In this document: piece after piece, positions 34,535 through 44,041 of the stretch
How the letters are laid out: every line of letters starts with the position of its first letter
Position numbering within the stretch: the first letter of the stretch is position 1
Origin: an uncultured Flavobacteriales bacterium
GTDB taxonomy: Bacteria; Bacteroidota; Bacteroidia; Flavobacteriales_E; Vicingaceae
DNA: 47,525 nt
Assembly: GCA_913059105.1 (NCBI GenBank)
Contig: CAJXRL010000001.1
Span: 1 to 47,525, forward strand
Direction of reading: 5' to 3'
The notes under the pieces: generated by a model
Seen by the model: the letters and a program-made list of their open reading frames with translations, nothing else
What the model was told of the DNA's origin: nothing
Databases searched by the model: none
Translations under genes and position numbers: made by a program

Positions 34535-34835
34535 AATTTTAGTTTAAATGTTTAAGTAATTGTTTATTTAGAAGCTAACATAAAAATGTTAATAATGTTT
34601 AATGTTTTGTAAAAACAGTTAAACAAAAATTAAATATCCTCTAAATATGAAAATTTAAAAATCTATAAAACAGCACTTTGTCCTATGCTGAAAGAAAAAA
34701 TATTTTTTTAAAAAACAGTCTAAAAATGCTTGTGAGTTGGAAATAAAATAAGTATTTAACGTAAAAGGTGTCGTAATTTTTACCTACCAAAATTGAAAAA
34801 ATAGCTCTTCCATGAGAAATTTTAGAGTCTAGCAC
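34535..34835. other. 301-bp AT-rich region upstream of the rhodopsin gene
   Basis: No gene seen. It should hold the rhodopsin promoter on the minus strand and the downstream end of the permease gene. The best minus-strand match to TAnnTTTG is 7 of 8 (AATTTTTG, 34631-34624) with no partner -33 box. No clear hairpin or operator found. Confidence 0.5.
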
Positions 34836-36077
34836 TTAATTCGCCCGAATCGCCTCTACAGGATCTAATCGACTAGCTTGGTAAGAAGGAATGATCCCAG
34901 CAAGAATGCCAATTCCGGCAGAGAGCCCAAATCCGAGTGCAATGTTGTTGATTCCTAAAGTGGTAGGAAAGTCGAGGACATAAGTCATTGCCAAGGTACC
35001 TAGAAAGATAAGAAGTAGTCCTACAGCGCCGCCTATCAGGCAAAGAAAAACAGACTCAAATAAAAATTGGAAAAGGATAAAAAAGTTTTTTGCTCCCAAA
35101 GATTTTTGAATTCCTATAAGGCTAGTTCTCTCTTTTACCGAAACAAACATAATGTTGGCAATACTAAAACCACCCACTAGAATAGAGAAAATGCCAATCA
35201 CAAATCCGGCGACATTAATTACTCCAAAAATCTGATCAAAACCTTGAGAAATCATACTCAATTTGTTGAGGGCAAAGTTGTCATTCACCTTTGGTTTCAG
35301 TTTTCGCAAGGAACGCATTACCCCTGTTAATTCATCTGTTAAAGCTTCAGTTGCTCCTGGTTTTGCTTTTACCATAATAACAGCACCAGAATTTCTACTC
35401 CTTAGGTTGTAAAAGTTTCGTGCAAATGGAAGGGGCATGAACATTTTTCTGTCGTTAGAGGGGCCCATCATGCTTTCGCCTTCTTTTAGCATCACACCAA
35501 TAACTTCAACTTTTCTTCCTTTAATTTTTATTTTCTTACCCAAAGCGTTGCTAGTTCCAAATAAGGAGCTTGCAATGTCAGCTCCAATAACGGTAACAGG
35601 TCGACCAGTGTTACATTCTAAGTCTGTAATGTATCGACCTTTTTCAATAGATAAATCCCAAATGTTATTGTATTCTGAGGTAACACCGTTTCCTTCTACA
35701 TTGTCAATGGAGTTATTTTTATATTTAAGGGTGTTCCTGCCGCCTAATACCATTGCAACAGATTCAGCATTTTGAAGCTGTTTTTTTAGCATTTTGAATT
35801 CATCTAAATCTGGCTGCGGTCGTCTTATATAGTCCCACCAAGCTTGGTTTGGATCAAAATCCCAAGGCATCTGAGCAACATAAATTACATCATCCCCCAA
35901 ACTTGAAATACTATCTCGGATGTTATTCTCTAAAGAATCTACCACTGTAAAAACAGATACCATGGCAAAAATTCCAATGGTAATTCCGAGTAGGGAAAGT
36001 ATAGTTCGCAATTTGTTGACAATGAGCGAGTCAATTGCGAATAGTAAACTTTCTTTTAAGAGCCTTAAGTAGAGCAT
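34836..36077 (-). CDS. MacB/FtsX-type ABC transporter permease
   Basis: A 413-residue inner-membrane permease. An N-terminal helix (about 21-45, RTILSLLGITIGIFAMVSVF) is followed by a MacB-like periplasmic core domain (about 50-265), then three C-terminal helices with GGFSIANIMFVSVKERTSLIGIQKSLGAK, the FtsX-domain signature, ending ASRLDPVEAIRAN. Members work with an ATPase for lipoprotein or macrolide export or mechanotransmission. No ATPase gene is adjacent (the lone one at 14089-14709 is distant), so the substrate is unknown. Confidence 0.9.
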   Translation of the reverse strand: MLYLRLLKESLLFAIDSLIVNKLRTILSLLGITIGIFAMVSVFTVVDSLENNIRDSISSLGDDVIYVAQMPWDFDPNQAWWDYIRRPQPDLDEFKMLKKQLQNAESVAMVLGGRNTLKYKNNSIDNVEGNGVTSEYNNIWDLSIEKGRYITDLECNTGRPVTVIGADIASSLFGTSNALGKKIKIKGRKVEVIGVMLKEGESMMGPSNDRKMFMPLPFARNFYNLRSRNSGAVIMVKAKPGATEALTDELTGVMRSLRKLKPKVNDNFALNKLSMISQGFDQIFGVINVAGFVIGIFSILVGGFSIANIMFVSVKERTSLIGIQKSLGAKNFFILFQFLFESVFLCLIGGAVGLLLIFLGTLAMTYVLDFPTTLGINNIALGFGLSAGIGILAGIIPSYQASRLDPVEAIRAN

Positions 36078-36550
36078 TGATTGTATTAAAAAGCCAAGTT
36101 AAGCGTAGTAAATTGTTTTCGAAGTACCGTTTATATAAAAATTGCATAAAATTAGGAGTGCTTATAATTAAGGAATCAGGCATTGTTTGGTGAGAGATAA
36201 AAGGAATAAAAAGGAAGGAGAAAAGATTAAAGTTGCATTGAGTTATTAGGTAATTATTCTTTTTTTTTATCAAAATATCAGAATTGTTCTCTCATTTAAG
36301 CTCTCGAATTTTTTACTTTACGTTAATTTTTACGCTTCTCTAATTTTTTAGGCTAGACGAATAACAGTTTTTGACTTATTAAAGCATGTTTTTACAAGAT
36401 TTAGTTGAGACATTTGAGTTGTGATTTTCTGGTAAAAACACCTCGTTGATAACTCTTTAAAATTGTTCATTTCTTCTTTCAAAACGCCGTCTAAATCCTT
36501 TCAAAATTTTGAGATAATTGTTAAACTTGTTAGGATAAGCAAACCCTTTC
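36078..36550. other. 473-bp divergent intergenic region (permease / purH)
   Basis: AT-rich, with no convincing gene on either strand and no RNA gene recognised. It must hold the promoter of purH and the elongasome genes. The nearest -7-like box, TAAACTTG at 36522-36529 (7 of 8 to TAnnTTTG), lies 22 bp before the purH ATG. A purine-rich run is present at about 36190-36230. Confidence 0.5.
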
Positions 36551-38083
36551 ATGTCAGACAAAAAAACAGTAAAAAACGCTTTAATATCAGTGTTTTACAA
36601 AGATGGATTAGATGCCGTCGCATTGCAATTGCAAAAGCTAGGGGTAAACATTTACTCAACAGGAGGAACTCAAAAACACCTTGAAAATTTAGGTATTAAC
36701 ATTCACCGTGTAGAAGACCTTACTTCTTACCCTTCAATTCTTGGGGGGAGAGTGAAGACTTTGCATCCAAAAGTGTTTGGGGGGATTCTGAGTAGAAGAG
36801 GTTTGGAAGAGGATGAAAATCACTTAGCTGAATATGAAATTCCTGAGTTTGATTTGGTAATTGTTGATTTATATCCATTTGAAGAGACCTTGGCAAATGG
36901 CGGCACAGAAACTGAAATTATTGAGAAGATTGATATTGGAGGAATTTCATTAATTCGAGCGGCTGCCAAGAACTTTAATGATGTTTTAACCGTGTCTTCT
37001 AGAGAGCAGTATTCAGAGGTGCTGAATTTGTTAGAGGAGAAAGGCGGCGAAACAAATAAAGCTGATCGGAAAACATTGGCGAGGAAAGCCTTTGATATTT
37101 CATCACATTACGATTCAAAAATATTCGATTATTTCAATGCTGAAAGTGAAACGGAATCGTTGAAACTGAGTGAGCGAGAATCGTCGAGTTTACGGTACGG
37201 AGAAAATCCACATCAAAAGGGTACGTTTTATGGTGACTTAAATGCCATGTTTGATAAATTACATGGTAAAGCATTATCATATAATAATTTATTAGACGTT
37301 GATGCGGCTGTTAATTTGATGGCTGAGTTTAAAAACGAAGATCCAACGTTTGCCATTCTAAAGCATAATAACGCTTGTGGAATAGCAACAAGGAAAAGTT
37401 TATCTAGCGCTTATGCAGCGGCTTTAGCAGGAGATCCTGTTTCAGCTTTTGGAGGGGTTTTAATTTCTAATGAAACAATTGATGTTGCAACAGCTGAGTT
37501 AATTCACACTTTATTTTGTGAAGTGGTAATAGCACCCTCGTATGAAGCAGAAGCGTTGGAAATATTGAAAGGAAAAAAGAATAGAATTATTCTTAGACAG
37601 AATGAAGTAGCAATTGCTTCAAAAACGATTAGAACGGCATTGAATGGTTATTTGGTGCAAGACAAAGATTTGAAAACTGAAACAAAAGCTGATTTTAAAA
37701 CAGCAACAAAATTGGAACCAACTGAAGAAGAGAAAGACGATTTGGTCTTTGCTGCTAAGTTGGTAAAAAACACAAAGTCAAATGCCATTATTTTTGTAAA
37801 GCATGGCCAATTGTTAGCAAGCGGAACTGGGCAAACGTCGAGAGTAGATGCGTTGCAACAAGCCGTGGTGAAAGCAAAACACTTTGGATTTGATTTAAAT
37901 GGAGCTGTTATGGCATCCGATGCATTTTTTCCTTTCCCGGATTGTGTGGAATTGGCAAAAAACGTAGGAATTACTGCAGTAGTTCAACCTGGCGGATCTA
38001 TTAAAGATCAATTGTCAATTGACTATTGCAACAACAACGATTTGAAAATGGTGTTCACCGGTATTCGCCACTTTAAACATTAA
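36551..38083 (+). CDS. purH: PurH, AICAR transformylase / IMP cyclohydrolase
   Basis: Bifunctional enzyme of the last two steps of IMP synthesis. The 510-residue length is normal. The N-terminal IMP cyclohydrolase (about 1-190) shows YSTGGT, SYPSILGGRVKTLHPKVFGGIL and DLVIVDLYPFEE. The C-terminal AICAR transformylase has LRYGENPHQKG, the catalytic K271-H272 in LKHNNACGIA, and SDAFFPFPD. mreB starts 5 bp downstream, so purH probably leads the elongasome transcript. Confidence 0.98.
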   Translation: MSDKKTVKNALISVFYKDGLDAVALQLQKLGVNIYSTGGTQKHLENLGINIHRVEDLTSYPSILGGRVKTLHPKVFGGILSRRGLEEDENHLAEYEIPEFDLVIVDLYPFEETLANGGTETEIIEKIDIGGISLIRAAAKNFNDVLTVSSREQYSEVLNLLEEKGGETNKADRKTLARKAFDISSHYDSKIFDYFNAESETESLKLSERESSSLRYGENPHQKGTFYGDLNAMFDKLHGKALSYNNLLDVDAAVNLMAEFKNEDPTFAILKHNNACGIATRKSLSSAYAAALAGDPVSAFGGVLISNETIDVATAELIHTLFCEVVIAPSYEAEALEILKGKKNRIILRQNEVAIASKTIRTALNGYLVQDKDLKTETKADFKTATKLEPTEEEKDDLVFAAKLVKNTKSNAIIFVKHGQLLASGTGQTSRVDALQQAVVKAKHFGFDLNGAVMASDAFFPFPDCVELAKNVGITAVVQPGGSIKDQLSIDYCNNNDLKMVFTGIRHFKH

Positions 38084-38088
38084 TAAGC

Positions 38089-39114
38089 ATGGGATTATTT
38101 GATTTTTTTACGCAAGAAATTGCAATTGACCTTGGTACAGCAAATACCTTAATCATTCACAATGATAAAGTGGTTGTTGATGAACCTTCAATTGTCGCAA
38201 TTGAAAGAAGCTCCGGGAAAGTAATAGCTGTTGGGAAAAAAGCCATGCAAATGCATGGTAAAACTCACGAAGATATCAAGACGATTAGACCGCTGAAAGA
38301 TGGAGTAATTGCCGATTTTCAAGCTGCAGAATACATGATTCGTGGCATGATTAAGATGATTAATCAAAAGAAGCGATTATTCAACCCCTCGTTGAAGATG
38401 GTGATTTGTATTCCTTCTGGAATTACGGAAGTTGAAAAAAGAGCAGTGAAGGATTCTGCAGAGCATGCCGGAGGTAAAGAAGTTTATTTGATTCACGAAC
38501 CAATGGCCGCAGCCATCGGGATTGGAATTGATGTGTTGGAACCTATGGGTAACATGATTATTGATATTGGGGGCGGAACTTCAGAAATTGCGGTAATTGC
38601 ATTAGGAGGAATTGTTTGTGACAAGTCAATTAGGGTTGCAGGAGATGATTTTACCAATGACATTGTGGATTACATGCGTCGCCAGCATAATTTATTAATT
38701 GGAGAACGATCTGCAGAGAGAATCAAAATTGAAGTTGGCTCTGCTTTGCCTGAGTTAGACAATCCACCAGATGATTATCCAATTCAAGGTCGTGATTTAA
38801 TGACCGGAACACCAAAAGAGATTAAGGTCTCTTACGAAGAAATTGCACATTCACTAGACAAGTCAATTACAAAAATTGAGGCTGCAATATTAAATGCATT
38901 GGAAATGACTCCTCCAGAGCTTTCCGCGGATATTTATAGAACTGGCTTGTATTTAGCTGGTGGTGGATCACTACTAAGAGGTTTAGATAAACGGATTTCA
39001 TTAAAAACGAAATTGCCAGTTCACGTGGCAGAAGATCCATTAAGAGCAGTTGCAAGAGGAACCGGAATTGCATTGAAAAATTCAGCTAAATTGCCGTTTT
39101 TGATTAGAAACTAA
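38089..39114 (+). CDS. mreB: MreB, rod-shape actin homologue
   Basis: Cytoplasmic actin-like filament protein that positions cell-wall synthesis. The 341-residue protein has phosphate 1 (IDLGTANTLI), connect 1, phosphate 2 (NMIIDIGGGTSEIAVIALGG), and the adenosine-binding YLAGGGSLLRGLD. It opens the elongasome set mreB-mreC-mreD-mrdA-rodA, indicating a rod-shaped cell. Confidence 0.98.
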   Translation: MGLFDFFTQEIAIDLGTANTLIIHNDKVVVDEPSIVAIERSSGKVIAVGKKAMQMHGKTHEDIKTIRPLKDGVIADFQAAEYMIRGMIKMINQKKRLFNPSLKMVICIPSGITEVEKRAVKDSAEHAGGKEVYLIHEPMAAAIGIGIDVLEPMGNMIIDIGGGTSEIAVIALGGIVCDKSIRVAGDDFTNDIVDYMRRQHNLLIGERSAERIKIEVGSALPELDNPPDDYPIQGRDLMTGTPKEIKVSYEEIAHSLDKSITKIEAAILNALEMTPPELSADIYRTGLYLAGGGSLLRGLDKRISLKTKLPVHVAEDPLRAVARGTGIALKNSAKLPFLIRN

Positions 39115-39129
39115 AAGCAAAAACAGGAC

Positions 39130-39966
39130 ATGCGAAACTTAATCGCCTTCATACGGAAGTATTCATTTTTCTTCCTCTTTTTAGGTGTTGAGGCTTTAGC
39201 TTTCTATCTTATTTTTAGAAACAACCATTTTCAAAGTGCCTCTTTTCTTAACTCAACAAATGAAGTTACCGGAGGCGTTTATACAAAATATGCCAACCTA
39301 AGCGACTATTTGCACTTAAAAGAAGTGAACGACGTTTTGAGTGATGAGAATAGGCGACTAAGAGATAGTCAATTGCAGAGCTTTGAGCGCTTATTTGGCG
39401 AAAATATAATTGTGAAGGACACCGTTTTCAAACGAAAGTATTTGTATACAAAAGCAAAGGTGATTAAAAATTCTACAGACAGGCAAAACAACTACCTAAC
39501 ACTAAGTATCGGGTCCAAAAATGGAATTGAGAATGGTATGGGAGTAATTGGACCAAATGGAGTAGTTGGAGTGGTTAAAAATGTATCAGACCATTATACT
39601 TCGGTCGTTTCTGTTTTGCACCGGGAAGCAAAAATTAGTGTAAAGCTTAAAAAGTCGCAATACTTCGGTTCCATGCAATGGAATGGAGAAGATTATAAAA
39701 TGATAGGATTAAAAGACATACCCAATCATGTTCAACTGAATGAGGGAGACACGGTTGTTACAAGCGGATTTTCAAGCATTTTCCCAGAAGGGTTAAATAC
39801 TGCTGTTATAAGAACATTTGAAGTTCCTGAGGGAGAGAATTTCTACGAAATTGAAATGCAGTTGCTTAACGATTTTAAACAACTGTCTTATGTTTATGTG
39901 GTGAAGAATAACGCTTTATTTGAAGTTAAAGCATTAGAATCAGGAAGGGAGGAGATCGATGATTAA
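39130..39966 (+). CDS. mreC: MreC, rod-shape protein
   Basis: Bitopic inner-membrane protein that activates PBP2. The 278-residue chain has one N-terminal helix (about 11-27), a coiled-coil (about 55-85), then two beta domains (SKNGIENGMGVIGPNGVVGVV and LNEGDTVVTSGFSSIFPEGL) typical of MreC. The last 8 bp overlap mreD. Confidence 0.95.
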   Translation: MRNLIAFIRKYSFFFLFLGVEALAFYLIFRNNHFQSASFLNSTNEVTGGVYTKYANLSDYLHLKEVNDVLSDENRRLRDSQLQSFERLFGENIIVKDTVFKRKYLYTKAKVIKNSTDRQNNYLTLSIGSKNGIENGMGVIGPNGVVGVVKNVSDHYTSVVSVLHREAKISVKLKKSQYFGSMQWNGEDYKMIGLKDIPNHVQLNEGDTVVTSGFSSIFPEGLNTAVIRTFEVPEGENFYEIEMQLLNDFKQLSYVYVVKNNALFEVKALESGREEIDD

Positions 39967-40477
39967 GAAAGTTATTTCCTATCCGCTTCAGTTTATTCTA
40001 TTTGTATTGCTGCAAGTACTTATTTTGAATAATGTTCAATTGGGCGGAACAGTTAATCCATTTTTATACATTTTGTTCATCTTATGGTTGCCCATTGAAA
40101 CCAACAAAGCCTTGGTTATGGGAGTGGCTTTCCTGCTGGGTTTAAGTATCGATGTATTTAATGACACCATGGGAATGCATGCATCGGCTTGCGTTTTTCT
40201 GGCATTTGTTAGGCCTTCTATCTTGAACATACTTGCTCCAAGAGATGGCTACGAATTAAATATTCCTCCTACAGCAGGGGGTTTAGGCTGGTTCTGGTTT
40301 TTGCGTTACGCAGCCATAGGGATTCTTATACATCACTTTTTTCTCTTTTTTGTTGAGGTTTTCCGATTCACAGACTTCGTAGATACACTCGGGAGAGTTT
40401 TTGCAAGTTCAATTTTTAGTCTCGTGTTAATTGCTTTGGCTCAAGTTTTTAGTTCAAATGTTGAGGACAAAAGATGA
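39959..40477 (+). CDS. mreD: MreD, rod-shape membrane protein
   Basis: A 172-residue inner-membrane protein with about five helices; position and hydrophobic profile identify MreD (for example LLGLSIDVFNDTMGMHASACVFLAF). It overlaps mreC at its start and mrdA at its end (ATGA, 40474-40477). Confidence 0.9.
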   Translation: MIKKVISYPLQFILFVLLQVLILNNVQLGGTVNPFLYILFILWLPIETNKALVMGVAFLLGLSIDVFNDTMGMHASACVFLAFVRPSILNILAPRDGYELNIPPTAGGLGWFWFLRYAAIGILIHHFFLFFVEVFRFTDFVDTLGRVFASSIFSLVLIALAQVFSSNVEDKR

Positions 40478-42315
40478 AGCAATACGAATCTAGACAGTTT
40501 ACAATAGGGGCAATTTTTTTGGTGGTTGGATTAATTTTTTTAATTCGCCTTTTTTACGTTCAAGTAATTGACAGTCATTACAAGTTAGATGCTACTAATA
40601 ATGTACTGCGCACAGTAGTTAAATATCCGGCACGTGGGTTAATTTATGATCGACATGGAGAATTGCTGGTTTACAATGAAGCTGCTTATGATTTAATGGT
40701 CGTGCCAAAAGCTATTAAAGAAGACTTTGATACTACGGAATTCTGCTCTTTATTGGGTATGTCTCGAAAAGAATTCGATCAACGGTTTAACAAGGCGAAG
40801 AATTATTCTCAATACAAAGCTTCGATTTTTGAGAAGGAAATTTCAGCTAAATCTTATGCAATAATCCAAGAGCAATTGTTTAATTATCCTGGATTTTTTG
40901 TACAAACCAGAACCCTGAGATCATACCCCAAAAAAACCGCAGCTCACATGGTTGGTTACGTAGGAGAAGCAAGCCCTAAAGTCATCAAAAAAGACAACTA
41001 TTATAAGTCTGGAGACCACATTGGAATCAGTGGAATTGAAAAACACTATGAAAAAGTGCTTCGTGGTAAGCGCGGGCAAGAAGTTCAAATGGTAGATGTT
41101 TTTAATCGTCCAAAAGGGAAATTCCAAGATGGAGCATTTGATACTACAGCAGTTTCTGGAAGTAATTTAAAACTTACCATTGATGCGGACCTGCAAGCAT
41201 ACGGCGAAAAGCTAATGCAAAATAAGAAAGGTAGTATTGTGGCCATTGACCCATCAACCGGTGAAATACTGGCATTGATAAGCATGCCAACCTATGATCC
41301 TAATTTATTGGTTGGCCGTCAACGTTCCAAAAATTACGGTAAATTAAGTCAAGATACATTAAAACCTCTGTTTAATAGAGCTTTAATGGCTAAGTATCCT
41401 CCGGGTTCAACTTTTAAAAGTATCAATGCTTTAATCGGATTGCAAGAAGGGGTACTTACTCCAAATACAAGGTATTCTTGCAACAGAGGGTACCGATTTG
41501 GCGGGAGAAAAATGGGCTGTCATCCTCACCCTTCTCCAGTGAATTTAGAGTACTCCATTCAAACTTCCTGCAATGCCTATTACTGTAATGTGTTCAGAAG
41601 TGTTATAGACCATTATCCAACAGCTGAGGAAGGGTATAATGTTTGGCGGACCTATGTAACCAATTTTGGCTTAGGTAAAAAAACAGGAATAGATTTGCCG
41701 AATGAATTGAGTGGTTTTGTACCTGAACCGGCATATTACGACCGGTATTACTTAAAAGGCAAGTGGCATTCAACCACGATACTCTCATTGGCAATTGGAC
41801 AAGGAGAATTAGGTTTTACCCCCATGCAAATGGCAAACATGGTTGCGGCAATTGCAAATAGAGGATACTACATTACTCCGCACATTGCAAAAGAGATAAA
41901 TGGTCAGTTAATTACTGATTTTGATTCTACCATTGTAAGAAACAAAACAGGAGTAGAGGCAAAGTACTTTAATGAAGTTGTAGAGGCAATGTATAAAGTT
42001 GTGGAGCAAGGGACAGGAACTTCAGCGAAAATTGACTCTTTACAAGTTTGCGGAAAAACAGGTACCGTTGAAAATCCTCATGGTGATGACCATTCAACTT
42101 TTATAGCCTTTGCTCCCAAGGATAATCCAAAAATTGCGATCTCAGTATATGTTGAAAATGGTTATTGGGGGTCACGATGGGCGGCACCAATTGCTGGTTT
42201 GTTAATTGAAGAATATTTGAGAGATACTATTACTCGACCGCTCATAGAACAGAGAATGTTGGAGGGGAATTTAATCGGCACACCACCTAAAGTTGTGATA
42301 GATGAGGGGGAGTAA
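40474..42315 (+). CDS. mrdA: PBP2, peptidoglycan transpeptidase of the elongasome
   Basis: Class B penicillin-binding protein of 613 residues: one N-terminal membrane helix (about 11-30), the pedestal/dimerisation domain with YPARGLIYDRHGELLVYN, then the transpeptidase domain. The active-site triad of motifs is intact: SxxK at S312-K315 (PPGSTFKS), SxN at S365-N367 (TSCNAYY), and KTG at 528-530. It partners with RodA, whose ATG lies 14 bp inside this gene's end. Confidence 0.97.
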   Translation: MKQYESRQFTIGAIFLVVGLIFLIRLFYVQVIDSHYKLDATNNVLRTVVKYPARGLIYDRHGELLVYNEAAYDLMVVPKAIKEDFDTTEFCSLLGMSRKEFDQRFNKAKNYSQYKASIFEKEISAKSYAIIQEQLFNYPGFFVQTRTLRSYPKKTAAHMVGYVGEASPKVIKKDNYYKSGDHIGISGIEKHYEKVLRGKRGQEVQMVDVFNRPKGKFQDGAFDTTAVSGSNLKLTIDADLQAYGEKLMQNKKGSIVAIDPSTGEILALISMPTYDPNLLVGRQRSKNYGKLSQDTLKPLFNRALMAKYPPGSTFKSINALIGLQEGVLTPNTRYSCNRGYRFGGRKMGCHPHPSPVNLEYSIQTSCNAYYCNVFRSVIDHYPTAEEGYNVWRTYVTNFGLGKKTGIDLPNELSGFVPEPAYYDRYYLKGKWHSTTILSLAIGQGELGFTPMQMANMVAAIANRGYYITPHIAKEINGQLITDFDSTIVRNKTGVEAKYFNEVVEAMYKVVEQGTGTSAKIDSLQVCGKTGTVENPHGDDHSTFIAFAPKDNPKIAISVYVENGYWGSRWAAPIAGLLIEEYLRDTITRPLIEQRMLEGNLIGTPPKVVIDEGE

Positions 42316-43603
42316 AAGTCTTATTGATAATATAGATTGGTTCACGGTAAGCATTTACTTTGTTTTAATTTTGGCAGGGTGGTTAAATATTTATGCAGCA
42401 GTATACAACGAAGAATTTGAAAGTATTTTTGATACAACTCAGCGGTATGGTAAACAGTTGCTTTGGATAGGAACTGCCGGAATAATAGCAATTATTATTC
42501 TGCTGATCGACGAGCGATTCTTTTCCACTTTTGGATATCTGATATATGGTTTTGTTATCGCGCTTTTAATTGCTGTGCTTTTAGTTGGAGCAGCCACAAA
42601 AGGAGCAACTTCTTGGTTTGCTATTGGGGGTTTTAAAATTCAGCCATCAGAATTTTCAAAATTTGCCACCTGCTTGGCTTTAGCGAAATATCTGAGTACC
42701 CTTAATATTCGAATGACCGACTTAAAAACAAAGCTCAACGCAGCAGCTATCATTGGAATTCCTGCAGTGCTCATTTTAATGCAAAATGATACAGGTTCTG
42801 CATTGGTGTACGGAGCATTTGTTTTGGTGCTTTTTAGAGAAGGCTTATCAGGGAACTTTTTACTAATTGGTTTGGTAACAGCTTTCCTTTTTGTAATAAC
42901 GCTAGTCTTTCAAAATGACGTATATCAAATGCCTTTTGAAATTGAGTTGACTGGCGGTTGGATGCTAATTATAATACTCTTTATCATTATGGGATTGGTG
43001 TATTATTTCAATCGGAAAAGGAAACAAATACTGCTCTTTTCAACCATTGTTTTTGTTGCCTGTTCAGGGTTGGTGAAAAGTGTAGATTATGTATTCAACA
43101 ATATATTAGAGCCTCATCAATCAAAACGAATCAATGTGATGTTGGGAATTGAGTCGGATCCGTACGGTGCCGGGTACAATGTTAACCAATCCTTAATTGC
43201 CATTGGTTCAGGGGGCTTTACTGGAAAAGGTTATTTAAAGGGTACTCAAACGAAATATGATTTTGTACCGGAACAAAGCACCGATTTTATTTTTTGTACC
43301 ATAGGCGAAGAATGGGGCTTTATTGGGAGTTTTGCTGTGGTTGCATTATTTATGACCCTTCTGTTGCGTATATTATTCATGTGCTCTAGGCAGCGATCTG
43401 CTTTTGCAAGGATATATGGGTATGGTGTTGCAACGATCTTCTTTTTCCATTTTTTGATTAACATCGGAATGACCATTGGCTTGGCACCAGTTATTGGAAT
43501 TCCACTGCCATTTTTTAGCTATGGAGGTTCGTCTTTATGGGGTTTTACCATTTTGCTTTTTGTCTTCATTAAAATGGATGCCGATAGATTAGAGGTGTTA
43601 TAG
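42302..43603 (+). CDS. rodA: RodA, SEDS peptidoglycan polymerase
   Basis: Polytopic inner-membrane glycosyltransferase of 433 residues that polymerises lipid II together with PBP2. SEDS motifs are visible: GGFKIQPSEFSKFA, LMQNDTGSALVYGAF, PEQSTDFIFCTIGEEWGFIG, and the C-terminal LPFFSYGGSSLWGF. The start overlaps mrdA by 14 bp. It ends the elongasome operon; a hairpin terminator candidate lies about 190 bp beyond. Confidence 0.97.
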   Translation: MRGSKSLIDNIDWFTVSIYFVLILAGWLNIYAAVYNEEFESIFDTTQRYGKQLLWIGTAGIIAIIILLIDERFFSTFGYLIYGFVIALLIAVLLVGAATKGATSWFAIGGFKIQPSEFSKFATCLALAKYLSTLNIRMTDLKTKLNAAAIIGIPAVLILMQNDTGSALVYGAFVLVLFREGLSGNFLLIGLVTAFLFVITLVFQNDVYQMPFEIELTGGWMLIIILFIIMGLVYYFNRKRKQILLFSTIVFVACSGLVKSVDYVFNNILEPHQSKRINVMLGIESDPYGAGYNVNQSLIAIGSGGFTGKGYLKGTQTKYDFVPEQSTDFIFCTIGEEWGFIGSFAVVALFMTLLLRILFMCSRQRSAFARIYGYGVATIFFFHFLINIGMTIGLAPVIGIPLPFFSYGGSSLWGFTILLFVFIKMDADRLEVL

Positions 43604-43690
43604 CGGATTAATAATATTTTTCTTATTAACTGATTTGGAATTGCGAAAAATTTATTTTTTTGATAGTTGTTGTCTTTTAAGTTATTGTGC

Positions 43691-43707
43691 TAGTCATATC
43701 ATGACTA
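43691..43707. repeat. Perfect 7-3-7 inverted repeat
   Basis: TAGTCAT-ATC-ATGACTA is a perfect inverted repeat of 7-bp arms with a 3-bp spacer, 88 bp after the rodA stop. Without a following T run it is more like a protein-binding site than a terminator, yet no promoter is close. Confidence 0.55.
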
Positions 43708-43790
43708 TGAGTGGAAATCGAAGTTTGGAAAGAATAATTTTTAGGTAATTGACTACATGAAGTTAAGTGCTTCTTTCAAGCTTTGAAAGC

Positions 43791-43824
43791 AGGCAATTTG
43801 AGATTTAAAGTAAACTGCCTTTTT
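43791..43824 (+). terminator. Hairpin terminator candidate after rodA
   Basis: AGGCAATTT (43791-43799) and AAACTGCCT (43812-43820) form a 9-bp stem with one A/C mismatch, followed by TTTT. A small hairpin with 7-bp arms (CTTTCAA / TTGAAAG, 43773-43789) directly precedes it. It would stop the rodA transcript about 220 bp past its stop codon. Confidence 0.6.
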
Positions 43825-44041
43825 AATTCCAATAAAATATTTTGAGCCCGTAGGGTCAATAGACCTTTAGCAGGACCTGACATTAATCGCAGCTGGTCGA
43901 TTGCTATGATAGAAACTTTGAGATGAATAATAATTATAGGTACTCTCTTCTTGTTAATGGATGCCCTGCTAAAACTTACGCCATAGAATGGATGAACCTT
44001 TGAGTTATCAATCGACAGTAGCCATGAGATAACTCAAATTG
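43794..44041. other. Structured element: nested and competing inverted repeats (ncRNA or small relic element?)
   Basis: The 248-bp stretch is bounded by CAATTTGAG (43794-43802) and its complement CTCAAATTG (44033-44041). Inside are TTTAGCAGG/CCTGCTAAA (43866-43874 with 43965-43973), an 11-bp perfect hairpin TTTGAGTTATC/GATAACTCAAA (43999-44009 with 44028-44038), GTCGATTG/CAATCGAC (43896-43903 with 44009-44016, the latter in the hairpin loop) and a small stem AGGGTC-AATA-GACCTT (43852-43867). The hairpin loop pairing would cross the internal stem, a pseudoknot or kissing pattern, and the outer pair competes with the hairpin. Candidates: a structured RNA or a small non-autonomous element. No family recognised. 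Confidence 0.45.

Noticed and set aside
36415..36480. Single DnaA-box-like TTGATAAC upstream of purH suggesting an origin
   Set aside because: Only one imperfect match, no cluster, no dnaA or dnaN nearby.
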